A DNA stretch of 64,000 nt from Bugulina stolonifera (Eukaryota; Bryozoa; Gymnolaemata; Cheilostomatida; Bugulidae): contig OW285188.1 of NCBI GenBank assembly GCA_935421135.1, forward strand, positions 13,121,233 to 13,185,232. Reading direction: 5' to 3'. A program made the position numbers and the translations under genes. The notes beneath the pieces are model-generated. The model ran no database searches. It saw nothing but the letters and a program-made list of their open reading frames with translations, and was not told the DNA's origin. This document shows, piece by piece, positions 1-13,600 of the stretch (position 1 is its first letter; each line of letters opens with the position of its first letter).

Positions 1-2305
1 GTATTTACATAGATACATTAGTTGACCGTAGAGAAAGCTAGACCAAGGGACAACACAGAAGGCACCCAAAGGTTATGTTATGTCCCTACAATCCTATAAG
101 ATTACTAATTATAAGGTCTCAGTCAATAACATATGAATACAAACTCAGCTAATTGCCAATTTTGCCAATAGTTGTAAGATTCTGTTATATAAGGGAGGCA
201 AACTTCACTCAGTTGTTGTTATGTAATAGAATAGCTGTAAGCTAGCCTATATCTCTAAATCAATTTTAGTTAAATGCCATAGGTACTCTATATCATATTA
301 TTATTGATATAGAGTTGACCAGTTGAATAACTTATCTATAAAATATGTATGATATATTATATATAATAGTTTAATTATAGGGGACGACCACACATTTGTA
401 CACTTTTTGTGACAAATTTCTCAACGGGCGGAAAGGGTATAGTTTGAGGCAATGAACCTGCATTGATATGGATTTCTCAATATCGTAGACAACTCACAGT
501 CCAGCTGATCAATAGTTATATTATAAGATGTCAGTGCACATCTGACTACAACAAAATATCCCATAGCTATAAATATAAAGTTGAAGTTGTCCTCCCATTA
601 TTCTAAAGGTACCTAAAATGAATTTAGAACTTTGGCAGAAAATCTCAATTTTATAAGGGCTTTGAGCCCGGCTGCCCTCCCATAACAAGACCATATATAG
701 AGGTTTGATATAATTCAGCTCTCACTTGGAAGGAAGTAAGGTGGATTTTTTAAACAAAATACATGCAGTGCTTAATATTTATAGACTCATAAATAAATAA
801 ATTTTTCAAGCTATTAGATAGCCTTTGTTCTAAGTGTTCCTAAGCAATTGAGAATTTGCTTGTAATTTGTTGTAGAGAACTAGGGCTGAGATAGAAGGAA
901 GGTGGGCAATGAGGAAGATACCTGCTTTACAGGAAGTACATGGGAACATTCTTATTAGTTATTAATATGGCTGGGTGCATCCACTTTTGTTTATTTTGTT
1001 GTTTCTATTGCCTATCAATATTTACACCAACTGGTAGCTGATCCACCCTCGCACTATACTTCAACATATAATCTCCATCTTGACATTTTTAACCATCTAC
1101 ATCAACCGCCTACTACCTTTAAATAACTGCGAATGAACTCTGGGAAAGAAGAGATAACAAATAGGCTACTGACTGGTGTCAGACTGTAGTGTACTCTGTG
1201 ACTGACTAAATAATCTGTGCACCGTTTGTAGGCTGAAAATCGGATAGGGTCTAGTCCAGCCAAGATTCTACGGATTTCAAAATAATGGGAACTGGGAGGG
1301 TATATAAACCTTCCAGTTCTTTTGGAGTACAATCAGCAGATAATTCTATGCTATCAACATCAACATAAATGTAGGAATTATAGCCTGAGTTCCACAGCCA
1401 ACAGATCACTAACATTCCTTGGTATTCTATGATTGGTAAACACCCATCATCTTTGAGGACTTCAGGCTTTCACTGCATAGATATATTCAAACATGTCTTT
1501 GAAGTAAAATTTTAGGCAGTTAAAATGTGTATTGTTTTACAAATTTATAACCAAATAACTTCCTTTCTAGAGCACTTGGTGAATGATGTAACAAACACCT
1601 GTCCAATCAGAGTTGCCATAGAAAAGCTATTAAACTTTGCTATCATTAATTTAATAATATTAAATAGGTAACTATAAACTATAGCGTTACATGATGTAAT
1701 TTTCATGCTACACAGGTACAAGAAGATCAGTGGGTGAAGCCAACTACAGAAATGGTTTATCAAAGTGTGCCAAGACTTGGTCTATTATAGCGTCTTCAAG
1801 ACGTAAATTTCAGGTACAGGTGAACTTGCCCAAAAATTATTCGGGTGTGTCGACCTAGCAAAATTCCAGGTCGATAGTACTTTCGCCTAGACGGGCAGCC
1901 ATCTTGAGATTTTTATTTGCAATTCAAGCCATTTCAAGAGGTCACGAAGACACTATAATCTAGTGAGAACTTTATCTCAGTTTACGATCTCTAGAATAAT
2001 ATTTCTCATTCTACATAGCTAATTATAGCTAAGTCTGTACAACATGACATAGTATCATTTCTACTTGGCGTTAGCCTGGATTCTAAATTGGTACCGTTAT
2101 GAGTGTGTATTTTAATAGGATTACTGACTGATTACCTTGGAAAGCTATTAACTTGGATTTGTCATTCCCTTCTCTAATATACATGATTATATACAATGAG
2201 TTTATATCCCTTGATTAGTAGTAAGCTTTAAATAGACTACATAATGTATAGAATATTTACTAATGTAACAACATAGTATTTAGAATAAAAACAAGATTTG
2301 CTTAC
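1..2305. other. Unassigned AT-rich left flank
   Basis: No gene can be supported here. The minus-strand membrane-protein gene ending its second visible exon at 2306 should continue leftwards into this stretch or beyond, but I could not find a convincing phase-0 exon. I saw no Gly-X-Y coding on either strand. Short open frames at 1102-1332 and 1545-1763 (minus) have no recognisable domain or paired splice sites. Confidence 0.5.
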
Positions 2306-3012
2306 ATTAATCTTGAGGTTTCCATCTCCAAGAACTATCAGCTTTTCTGGATTCTCATCTATGCTGGTGCTTATCTCCGCTCTCTGACTACTAGCTTTGA
2401 TTTTCCCATCATCAAATATATTGTTCAATATCTCATTCTCTCTGTCCTTCAGGTACAAGAGCAGTAAATGAAAGTATACAGGTCCGTGTATGTACACAAT
2501 TGTATTATGTATGTACATATAACAACTACATCGCTGTACAGATGAAATAAATGGTGCACAGACTCATTAATCTAATAAAGAATATTTATTTCTTATTTTT
2601 GTGATTCGATTTTAACACCAAAATATATTCAAAATATTTTTTACAGAAGTTTGGAAACTTGTGGGACACAGAAACAGGTAATACCAACAGTCGACAAGAC
2701 AAATATTACATCACTAAAAATCTAAGAAATATAATGTAACCACATAGAAGTTAAAACCTACATTGTATATCCAATTTTATTTATTTCAGAAGAAGTTATC
2801 TACCCATGTAAATATACTATACGATGTACTCCTACCTTGCGGAGTTGTACCTCACTATTGAGCCCTCTCTGCACCTCTAACAGCATCATGAAACAGACAA
2901 CAAATAGAGCTAGGATCACAGCAGCCAGCAATATATTCAGTATATACAGTACTTTAATATGTGTCCACGTCCGTGACGTCTCCTCGTGTCGACCCGTAGA
3001 AGCAGCCGTCAT
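2306..3012 (-). CDS. Type II single-pass membrane protein, 5' part of gene (two exons)
   Basis: I do not recognise this gene. Exon a is 3012-2836 (59 codons) and exon b is 2446-2306 (47 codons), joined by a phase-0 intron (donor GTAGGA, acceptor CTGAAG). Exon b ends at a good donor GTAAGC, so the gene continues left. The chosen ATG (3012-3010) has A at -3 and follows a possible CAG acceptor; an in-frame ATG lies 13 codons upstream at 3051. Residues 1-20 are polar, about 21-45 form one strongly hydrophobic helix, and residues 46-106 are a charged, possibly coiled region. This tail-helix-polar-exon order, with an intron soon after the helix, matches the start of the two collagen genes in this window, although the sequences are not obviously similar. 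A membrane location is secure; any link to the collagens is inference. Confidence 0.55.
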
Positions 3013-6000
3013 TCTGACACTGAAGTTAGGTTCGCACATCAACTGTAGCACAGAAAGTACATACTATGTGTAGTGACTCTAAGGTCATCCTAATGTCATG
3101 CTAAATTAAGACATAATATTGACAGTGATGTCATAATCTGAAGCAATTACCTACTATCAAGGGAAATGGACAACTTGGAGATCACTGTATAGATGTACGC
3201 TTTATCACACCAGTCCTATCTCTCCCATTGTTAGTATAGTCAAGAACCGCTTGGTAAAAACAATTCATAACTAGTTATTTTGCTGCCTATTTAATATTTG
3301 AGAACGCAATCCTTTACCAACTTAGTGAAATTTACAAAAAGTAACAAATTATTTTGTTTATACATTAGCCTGGTTTTCCAATACTTAAACATAAAGGTGG
3401 GTTTGTCTAAAGTAGACACCACTCAAACTAGTGTTTTAATAGGCCTTGGAACCTAAGCTAGATTAATTGAAAAGTGAGAAATTAGAGGTATGCAGGTAGT
3501 GTCAGGTTTCTGCTGGGTTGCCAGGACAAGCTCATGAAATAGAAATAAGCATGCTATATATTTATGTACATGTACATGTACCATGCGCCTGTACTATTCT
3601 ACATATCCAAGCATCAATCACATATATGCTGTCATCAACTGCATGACTCTATAATATGACAGGAGATCAATTTTCAGAATTTCGCTAGAAAATTTTTATG
3701 CCTAGTACTCAGTTGGTCAGGATGATTCTCTCATAATTTAAATCCAATGAAGAATATTATTATAATACAGTATACTTGTAATCAACTCAATCAATGTTCT
3801 AGTTGCAGGAAACAAATCTGGCAGCAAAATTATATGTCAATAAATACTTGTCTGCAGGCAGGGGCATGCATGTGCATGTACTCTGTGGATATAGCCTGGG
3901 TTTCATGCCTACAGATAAACGTACTGTAGTACTTACTACCCAGACCATACCATGCTTGGAACACAGGACAGTCTAGCCCTATGCATTACAAATGTGCAGG
4001 TATGCTTGTATAACTGACAGTATATCCGGTGTGAAATGAATCAATATAAAACAGGAGATATAAGCAAACAAAATTATTAAACATGCGATTTTCTGTTTTC
4101 TAATAATATACGGAAAAATAGTAAACAGCAAATAAATGCTGTTATATGCATGTGTAAGCTTTCTTAACTATGTCTCAGGGTAAATATTTACCTGTTACAG
4201 ATTAAAGATATATAATATCTTTGCCTAAAAAATGGGCATAAATTATGCATGCATCAAACAGTGTAATATTATCACTATACATGTATATGTGATATAACGC
4301 CAATTCTCTACATAAAATTATAGCTCAAGTTGGGTACCAGGTAGTGCTGTTGCTGTAGAAAATTAAGTTTTGAACTGATGTTCTTACTAACCAATATTGC
4401 TTTGAACTTCCACAAGCTATGAGCAACCTTAGCGGTTCCAATTATTAATCATAGTATAAGTATACGATTTAATTTATAGAGGGAGGCGGATCTTTCATAC
4501 TAAAGTCAACAAACAGATAGCTGGTGATATTTGAAATGGATACATTAGATAGTATAAATATTTTCACGGAACTCTAGACTAATAACAAATCCCTTTAGGA
4601 TTAGACGTGAAAAGTGTTAACATAATTATTAGAAAAGGTTATACGATACAGATAAAACCTTGAGTAAGTATATTGTATACTATAGTGTAGTCATAGTGAA
4701 TAGCAGGAACATCCCCAATACTATCATGTTATAAGTGGTTAGTGCACTCTAAACTATTTAGGACAATAATACCCAGCTAACAACACTTACTACAGTGTAG
4801 AGGCAGAATTATGGCATATAATATTACTGTAGGCCTTATGTAGTATAAAACATAATTACACGTATATTCATTTATTGTAATAAACCATGCAGTATATTAG
4901 GTAGGCCTCAAGTTTGCATGGATTAACAGCAGAAATATCACTTGCAACTTGTTTAATATTATTTTATTGTAGCATACTTTATTTTTACTCAGAAGTTAAT
5001 TCGAAGAAATGGCAAGAACCTGGTTGTATCTACAGTGTACATGTACATACATGGACTAGAAATTGAAAATTACATTCTTTAAACACAAACCTATTAGAGA
5101 TTCGTCCTCTGTACAACAAAAGATCATTAAACACTAACTAGTCTTCTTCTAAATGAATTCCATTGTAACTGAAACCAACTAAATGTAGCCATGTAAATAA
5201 TGGGTGTTGCTATGCTGTCACTTGCTACAATTATTATAACACAAGACAGCATGTCCATGCATGTATATGTATATTGCTGTGGTGTAGGTATAGGTTTTTT
5301 GCAGTTAGAAGCTAAATACAATAAGTCAATATAATAATTGTATTAGGTTATGTAAAACCCTTCACTTTGTTTAAAGTAGCAGATAGCATAATAAAAATTC
5401 AATTGAATATTGATTTTATAATTAATAATTTACTTTGTTGTTCTAACTGCAGAATAAATAGCAATCTGAGGATTTGGTTATCTCCGAGAGAGTAAATCTG
5501 CACCAATAGAAATTGCTAGCTGAAGATTATAACCTTTTAACCACTCTCTCCATGTCAACACTAATCATAGAAATATGATAATGATTGTGTAGCAGTTCAA
5601 CTGATTTGGGAAAATAAATTAATAATGCATCTTCTTGGAAGATAGATTAATAAATTGTTATTGACACTCATATCTCTGTGCGGCTAAATTTCTGGTAGTA
5701 TTCTTAACCTTTGGTGCTGCACATGTTATCTATATGTAACTACATATTATATTATATTAGTAGGCATATATTACATTACTGTTAGAGTCGGATAGGCCTG
5801 AATATATTAAGCCTACAGATTGTAAGCTGTTGTAGCAGTATACACGTATAAATGCTGAGTATATGTTAGAGATGTAGTAATACTACTGTGCTTCATTCCA
5901 TTAGCATATACATCTACGAGTATTATGAAAAGTAACAACACTACACTAAAGTAATGCCATGAAGGGTAGGGTTAGCTAAAATACCTTACGACAGATAAAC

Positions 6001-7642
6001 ACTGAAGCCTGTATGAGTAGATATAATTCTTGTACTTACTGCAGTTGAAGTAAACCAACTTAATAGAAAACAAGTTCAACACAAACTCTCCTTTCTTCAG
6101 TATACAGTTCTTCCTTCAGTTGATTATTATATATATCCCACATTGCTGCCAATATTATCATCTGCTGCCACACTGCAATATGATTCACATAATATATCAT
6201 ACAGGCATCTAGGACTCCTATAGGCTAAAGTCAAATACTTGTATAGTTTCATTAGCTGACCTTGTACTGTATAAATACAATATTATGCTCTAGCTGCCAT
6301 ACAGAATAGTGCATGTCGGCAGCATCTATACTATTTAATTACATGCTAGTAATGAATATGCACTCTACACTATTGTATATATTATATATAATACAAAGAT
6401 AATTGCATAATTATGTATTACATAATCCGTAATACATCACAATAATACAATAAATATAATTATTTTATCCATTTGTTATACCAGCAAAATATTCTAACTG
6501 GGTATTACAGTAAAATATTTACAAAGATTATTATCTGCTCAAAAAATTAAAAAATAACCTTTTCTCCTCTTATGCTGTAGTAAATAATAACATGTGACAT
6601 CAAACAGTGACCAGCTGTTGCACTGTTAAATTAAATATCAATAGTTATTAGTCAACAAACATTTGATCAGAGGAACTGAAACATCAAAAAGATAGAAATC
6701 TCAAATCTTTGTATAGAAACTATAAAATACAAAAGGATGCTGTAGAAATATAAAAGTCATACATTGCATGAAATATTCTAAAAATAGTGAACCTATTTAA
6801 AGACGAGGATATAGCTTTTCCCACACCTTTATTCTAATGTAAAGAGAGAACAACTTCCTATTGGCTAATGAGTGATAGTGCAACAGTATTGGGACCTACA
6901 TGTATTGTAATAGAATGCATGGTCTTTGACTTGAGATTAAATATATATTTTATTTGATAGCAAACTGTTGATATAAATGAACAATCAAGAAGGATGATAC
7001 CAGGAAATCTCTCTACATTTACGCTAAGTTGTTCTGATTAACCTAAAAAAGGCAGTCGCAATTTTATGCAATATTATGCATGACAAGTTATATTACTTAC
7101 CTAATATATTGGTCACCAGCATTCAACTCTACCATATATTGTATATGCCTATGTGTAGTCAGTACATTCATTTATTAATTATTCTTCAGGGTAGAATACA
7201 CATATTGTGTATTTGTCTGCTCATGAGCCTAAAGTGTGTAAGAAAGCACAACTCCAAACTAACGTAGTATTAATACAATGAGTTGTAAAAGTCCTTGATT
7301 AGCACAGTAATTACAATTTACAATTGCTACATCAATACAGTTTTCACATGTTTGTACAATTTATATGCTGCATAACATGTTCTCACATTGGCTACACCAC
7401 AACACACATAATGTCCGACACAATGACATGTCGACCATTTAAATTTTCAGTATTCAATATGACATGGGCCCTTCTAACTCACTAAATTATCATGCAATAC
7501 CACATGCATTTTCTTAAGAAAAAAAGAGTCAATGCTCATTGACTTAACCAATTACACAGAAACTATATCAAATTTGGCTCTGGTGGAACACAAGGTGAGC
7601 TGATATGTATGTTCAACACTTACCAACGACAAAGATTTTGAT
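3013..7642. other. Intergenic sequence without supported genes
   Basis: The stretch is AT-rich with many short ACATGTAC-type palindromes and simple A/T runs. It lies between the minus-strand membrane-protein gene and the plus-strand CNBD2-like gene, so it should hold divergent promoters for both. I could not place a TATA box or initiator with confidence. Open frames here are short, with no domain or splice-site support. Confidence 0.5.
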
Positions 7643-10600
7643 ATGAGTCATACAAAGAAAGGCTTCCATGATAGTCGAAGTAGAACTTTGTCTGGAGCTT
7701 CAACAACATCTTCCAAAATGAAGGTACACCAGTTATTGCTGAATCTTATCACGCCTACTGTAGAGTTTCAACTACAAGCAAACGAATATCAATATGATGA
7801 TGACTCAATTTGGAAAAATAGATTGTTTTTGATTTATAGTGAAGAGGTACATTATTTAGTAAGTTATGTATAGACCTTGTGTCTTAAGCAATCAAAAATA
7901 CATAAAAATTGAGTTACATACATGTACATGGATTACATGATTGTATAACAGTAATACAATAATGGCATCTCTTGAGCTACAATGTATCTGTACATCTAGC
8001 ACTTTCGTGGTTGCATGTAACAATGAGAATTTGGCTAACATTCGTCCTACTGTTTCTAGCTATCACTTTATACTTACATTTTACAAAACACACTGCTGGG
8101 TGCTGAATTTTTATTTAAATATTGAATGAAACAAACATGAGTTAAATGAGGAAGAGGAAAAAATACATTTTATTATAATTTAGATGTTACACACATAATA
8201 CATTATAATATTATTTATATATTATTATTATTATATTGTATTAACATTAATGATTAAAACATATTAACTATAGTTCGATTATGATTCTGTAGGAAAACAA
8301 AAAACATTCAGCTGTGCCACAGAATGTCAAGCAAGACAGAAGTATGTCTACAATTAGTCAAGATACAGCCCTGTCAACTCTTACTTGTACAACTAATGGC
8401 AGGGAGTCATGTGTGTCTACTAACGACACACTGGCAATACCCACAATGAAACCCAACGTTCGCAACGTAAGTCTTTCCATTCTAACAATCAGAATATAAG
8501 ATTAATCAGTAATGCTACGGATGTCAATCATCATCAATAATATGATTATTTAGCAGATAATAGGCTATGAACTCCACTTATTAGAATTGATATATTTATA
8601 TTATCAACTATCAAGTGAAAACAAAATATTATTTAGTAGGTAAACATCACATATTGTGATCTGGCAGCTCAGGGGCAACTCCCCGGATCGACTAACTAAC
8701 TTTATTATTAGCAGCTGACTTTATAGTCAAACTTACAAAAATAATAATGTAAGATGTATATGGTTTTACTATTTCTGCCCGACCCAGGGTCGTACCTCGG
8801 CCCTCGGGTGCCCACAGTTATGTCTTAGTGATCCCATGGGTCACATAAGTGAACAAGTTAGCAACTCGGGCTAGTCAGACACAGACAATTGTAATTCACC
8901 CAGTACATGTAACATAGGAAAGAGACAATAGACCACTCTCGACCCTCCGATACATCCCCAGTTCATTAAAGTATTGTAATACTATGATTAAACCACTTGA
9001 TTAGATGATCAGCGTTTTTGCTTATTCGTCAGTTCCCAATGATATTTTTGTGTTCATTGGTCTCTTATATCTTATTACAATTGAGTTTGAGAACCGTTTA
9101 TATTATATTATTCAACTACAATCAAGCACATCATGCAATGGTGGTTGCGCTAGATTCTATACATCTATACAGCAGGAGTAAATGTAACAATCATAATGAA
9201 ATGAATGCATACTCTCCTCTCCTGCTCTCTCAAAATTTGTTATCTTGTTTTCCTTATTCATGAACATTGACTAGAAACCGTGTTGTTTGCAGAAAATGTG
9301 ATAATGTTTTAGTCCATTCCATTGCATTATGGAATTAACTTTGTCAATAACCAGACATGGGCACTCGAGTCATTTTACTCGACTCAAGTTAACTCGAGCA
9401 ACAGCTTTTCATTACTTTTAATTGACTTGTGCTTTTGTATTGTGTGAAAGCTGGGAATTGACTTTTACTTTTACTCTCCTACAAAGCATGATGCTTGACT
9501 CTTACTTTACTCTAATCTTTCAGCTATCAATGATAATTCTATTGGTTTGGTGTAATTATGTAATAAGTCTTGTTCACCATAGAGAAGCAGCTTCTCTATG
9601 GTGAACAAGAGGCTTATAGATAAACAGACCTACAATTATAATAAGTGCAAATTTGAAATCGCCTTTGTTCTTCAGAACTACTTTAGCTGACAGAAAATCC
9701 TACCTAGCACTAAGTATTACCTATTGTGTGTTGTCACACTTGTATACATCAGAAATTTGTGTTATACAAAATTCCCATTGGTATTCTCTTTGACATACCG
9801 CTGTACTTTTGACTCTACTCTGACTCTAGCATTTTGGCACTAGTTGCTTGACTCTTACTTTACTTTTCAAAATGGCTGTTTATTTACTCTTACTCTACTT
9901 TTGACTTGCTTCATCCAATGAGTCGACTCTAAATAACTTTTTATCAATTGGAAATGTATACTCTTACTTGACTCTTGACTTGAGTATTTGTCTGCTTGGC
10001 ACATGTCTGTCAATAACCCACTGTTATTGTAGGCCTACTAGTAATTTTCTTGATTACAATTATAATTATTGCAATATTGTTAATTTAACTAGAAAGCGGC
10101 AGTAAAAAGTATAAAAATACTCTTACACAATGTAATACTTAGAACTGCATTTGAGGGGAAATAGTTTTTCACATAGCACTGGCAGTAGTGAATAGTAGCA
10201 GAATTTTTAATTATCTTATTGACAAGAGTGATTGCAAAAATTGTCACGTGAGTAGTTTCGATTTGCGAATCTCAGTCTACCATGTGGCTATATATACAAT
10301 GATATAAATATCGGAGATTTAACGATACTTTTAATGACAGACATTAGAACACTAATGCACCAAGGAAGAAATCGAATTAACTATGTAATCCACGATAATA
10401 GTAGTGGCAATATTTATCAACTCAACTATTCAAACTGTACACCCGTTTAACCAATTTCCTGTGTCAGATTTGAGAAGTTGAGCTAGTGGCTCTATATTTT
10501 GCAACTATAATTATGTAGTTAATTGGAAGCTGGAGAATTAAGATACAAGAAAGCGAAACAGCAATAAATTAAATTTTTTATGTTGCATCTTAAACCATAA

Positions 10601-13600
10601 GCCTTATCAACCTGACGAATTTTATGTCGCTTCCTATAAAAAGGTTCCGCTTGTTGTTGTTTTGATTTTTAATAAAATAAAATTATAAACACAACTAAGG
10701 AAATTTAGCTATTTATCTATTTTACTAAAAATGCGGAGAGTAAAATCGTATTATCCTGGCCTTGAACTAAAGCAATTTTGAGGGCTATTATGTTGGTTAA
10801 GTCACTATAAAACTATAACTAAGCCCATATGAATACCATTATCACAGTTTATACATTGGGCTCCACGGTAGTTGAGATAAAGTATTATAGTTATTATGTT
10901 ATACATGTATGTCACTGTAGGTCTATATAATTTATCGAGTGTCACAATTCTCATTATTGTATGTTGATCAATAAATGCACGATATCTTCACATAGCTTAG
11001 TTTCATCTTTTTACGCCTCCCTATTCAATGACGATTTAACCTTATGTTTGAAACATGTTTGATGTAGGCTATTTTTAAGCAGCAATATAATGTACGGTTA
11101 ACTATTATGTAATGCTAATGTGTCATAATCCGTTTTTATATTTTGTAGAAGTCAGATCCTAAAAATGCTGTTGAGGCTTGGATGGCTGCTGAGGAAGATA
11201 TACCAGACTCAAAGGCAGCCAGGTACGTTTGAAGAATGTAAATGGCCATGCATTCAGATGGCATTGAATACGTTTAATAAATGTTTATACAATTCTTGTA
11301 ATGGTTTTTAGCTGCATGCATTGCAGATTTGAAACCATTAGGCGATAACAAATTATTTTAATTGTTTAGGCTATATCGGTCATGTTAGAATTATTTTATA
11401 AAATAGATAGTTTCTAGATATTAGATTTTTTATTTATGATTTTCTTACAGGTTGAAAATTTTTCGGACTATAGTTCGTTCATTTCAAGAGGCTAAGCGAA
11501 TAAGGAAGTTACAAGGAGGAAATGCGGAATATGACAAACCTGCGTTGCCACCTGAAGTGTTTGCTTCGTAAGTAATATAAATTATATAACGTGTACAGTT
11601 TGCATGTGTGCATGAGGTCAAGTTGCCAAGTATTTATATACCTTGTTATCAACATTGTAGAGCAATTAATCTGATTTTGTTTAATTGCAACCCTACATGG
11701 AGAAGATAACTATCACATACAAGCAGAAAACAACTCCACGTTGTTATGCATGTGATTGTATGGCGTGTATACATTGTAGCCCTAAGGCTTGATGGTTAGC
11801 AGGGCTAAGATTTTAAGGGTTGAGGTTATATGGTGCATTGGCTGTCAAGGTCAATGCGTTATTTACATGCGTAGGTGTAAATGTGTGCACCGCCATGTCG
11901 CCCTAAAAGTTGTAATATAAAATTGTATATTATGCGTAAGCTTATATATACATTGTACAATGTACTGTACAATGTAGGTTTATATGACATTTTACTCTAT
12001 GTTCTTGCAAAAACCTAATATGCTACATAGCCCTACGATAAATTCATGAATTTTGCTGTACAATTTGTTTCAATGATACAGGTGTATACAATGTTACATC
12101 TAATACAAAAATTTAGCTTATAATAAATAATGAAGCGAGATGCATTTTATATTTTTATTTAATCCTAATATTTCAATGCATATCCATGCATCATCATCAG
12201 AGGATAAATGAAATGCAGAAAATGCGTCTCGTTTTGCTATTCATTACAAAAATAATCGCCCACACCAATTTAGTTTATCATGTTTACACTTACATTTGAT
12301 TCTACGATGGTACATTTATAATTTTTCTGCTTATTAGATTTCAGACTAAAAATCCGTATCGGGTTGGTGCAAATGGTTACAGACGGGATACAAGAAAGCT
12401 TTCTGTTCAGAGACCGAGAGAGTCATCTCGGAGTTCTGGAAGAGGTAAGTACATGGGTGTGACTCATTACAGTGATTGAGCCATGATTCTGATCTAATGA
12501 TCAATGTCAACTAGTGAACTTGCTTATGAAGAGCTAGCAAACATATAAGCCATTCCTTAAAAGCATGCAAGAGAATACAACTCCTGAACTAAACAGGGAA
12601 TGTCATTCTTTGTATGGATTTTTTTAAAGCTCACTGTGTTTGTGCTTGAATTTGTTTATAGAAAGCAGACATAGCAGGAAGTACACGACACCATTCCTAA
12701 TTTCTGGACTGTCAAATCGTACAGGAAGTATTGCTAGTGGTGCTAGAAACTCCATTGCAGCGAGTAAGCGTTGTTTGATCTCCCATTCCAAATTTGAAAT
12801 GATTTTATTATTTATAACAGATTTTGCTGACCAAATCATAGGAAACTATATTTAATGATTCAATGAATTTAGAAGTTCATATACAGATTATATAAACATT
12901 GCAGCCAAAAATTGTAGCCATAGTAGAACCAAAGACATGGGTAGACAATTGCTCATTGTTCGTTGTTAACTGTGCTCAATTAGAATACATTGTGGTCTTT
13001 GCCACTGTTCACTCATATTTGTAATGATATGTATACATGTGAATATTTTCAGTAAGTTACACATGTGATGACTCATAATTAGACAATGTCGGCTTTTTAA
13101 AATTTTCTCCATGCATGTACTATACTCGCAGGTTCTGGGAAGACGGTTTTATCAACAAGAGAGCGGAGTTGGCGATTGGCTGCTCGAAGAAACTTGACGG
13201 AATCTAAACATGCTATCAGGTAGGTGGTAGAGAGTTTGGTGGGAGGGCATGTGTCAATGTTTAGCATAATAACACTTGTAACCTGTTCTCTTCAAAAGAA
13301 TGTTACGTAATATTGTAATAGAATGTCACACTCAAGTTCCACTTCCTGCAGCTGATTTTAATTAACACTTAAGTTTTGTTGCTAAAACAGTCACACCTTT
13401 CTTATTAAATCATTTAATCTAGTCTACGTGGATGTAACAATCTGCATATCAACGAGTAATATAGCTATGGCAGCAGACGGTTAATTACATTAAGTCATTG
13501 ACAATACAGTTGCCGACAGCATTATCAATAGCGTTGTCTTTGAATGATAAAACCAGTATTCAAATACATGGTCACTCCTTTTTAAATGAATTTATGTAAC

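Noticed and set aside
2649..2680. Mini-exon-like plus-strand segment flanked by TTTACAG and GTAATA
   Set aside because: It is isolated, about 30 bp long and on the strand opposite the membrane-protein gene, with no partner exons.
7724..7846. Extended first exon of the CNBD2-like gene
   Set aside because: It is open and ends at a possible phase-0 donor (GTACAT), so it cannot be excluded. The shorter exon gives an equally good donor and was chosen without transcript evidence.
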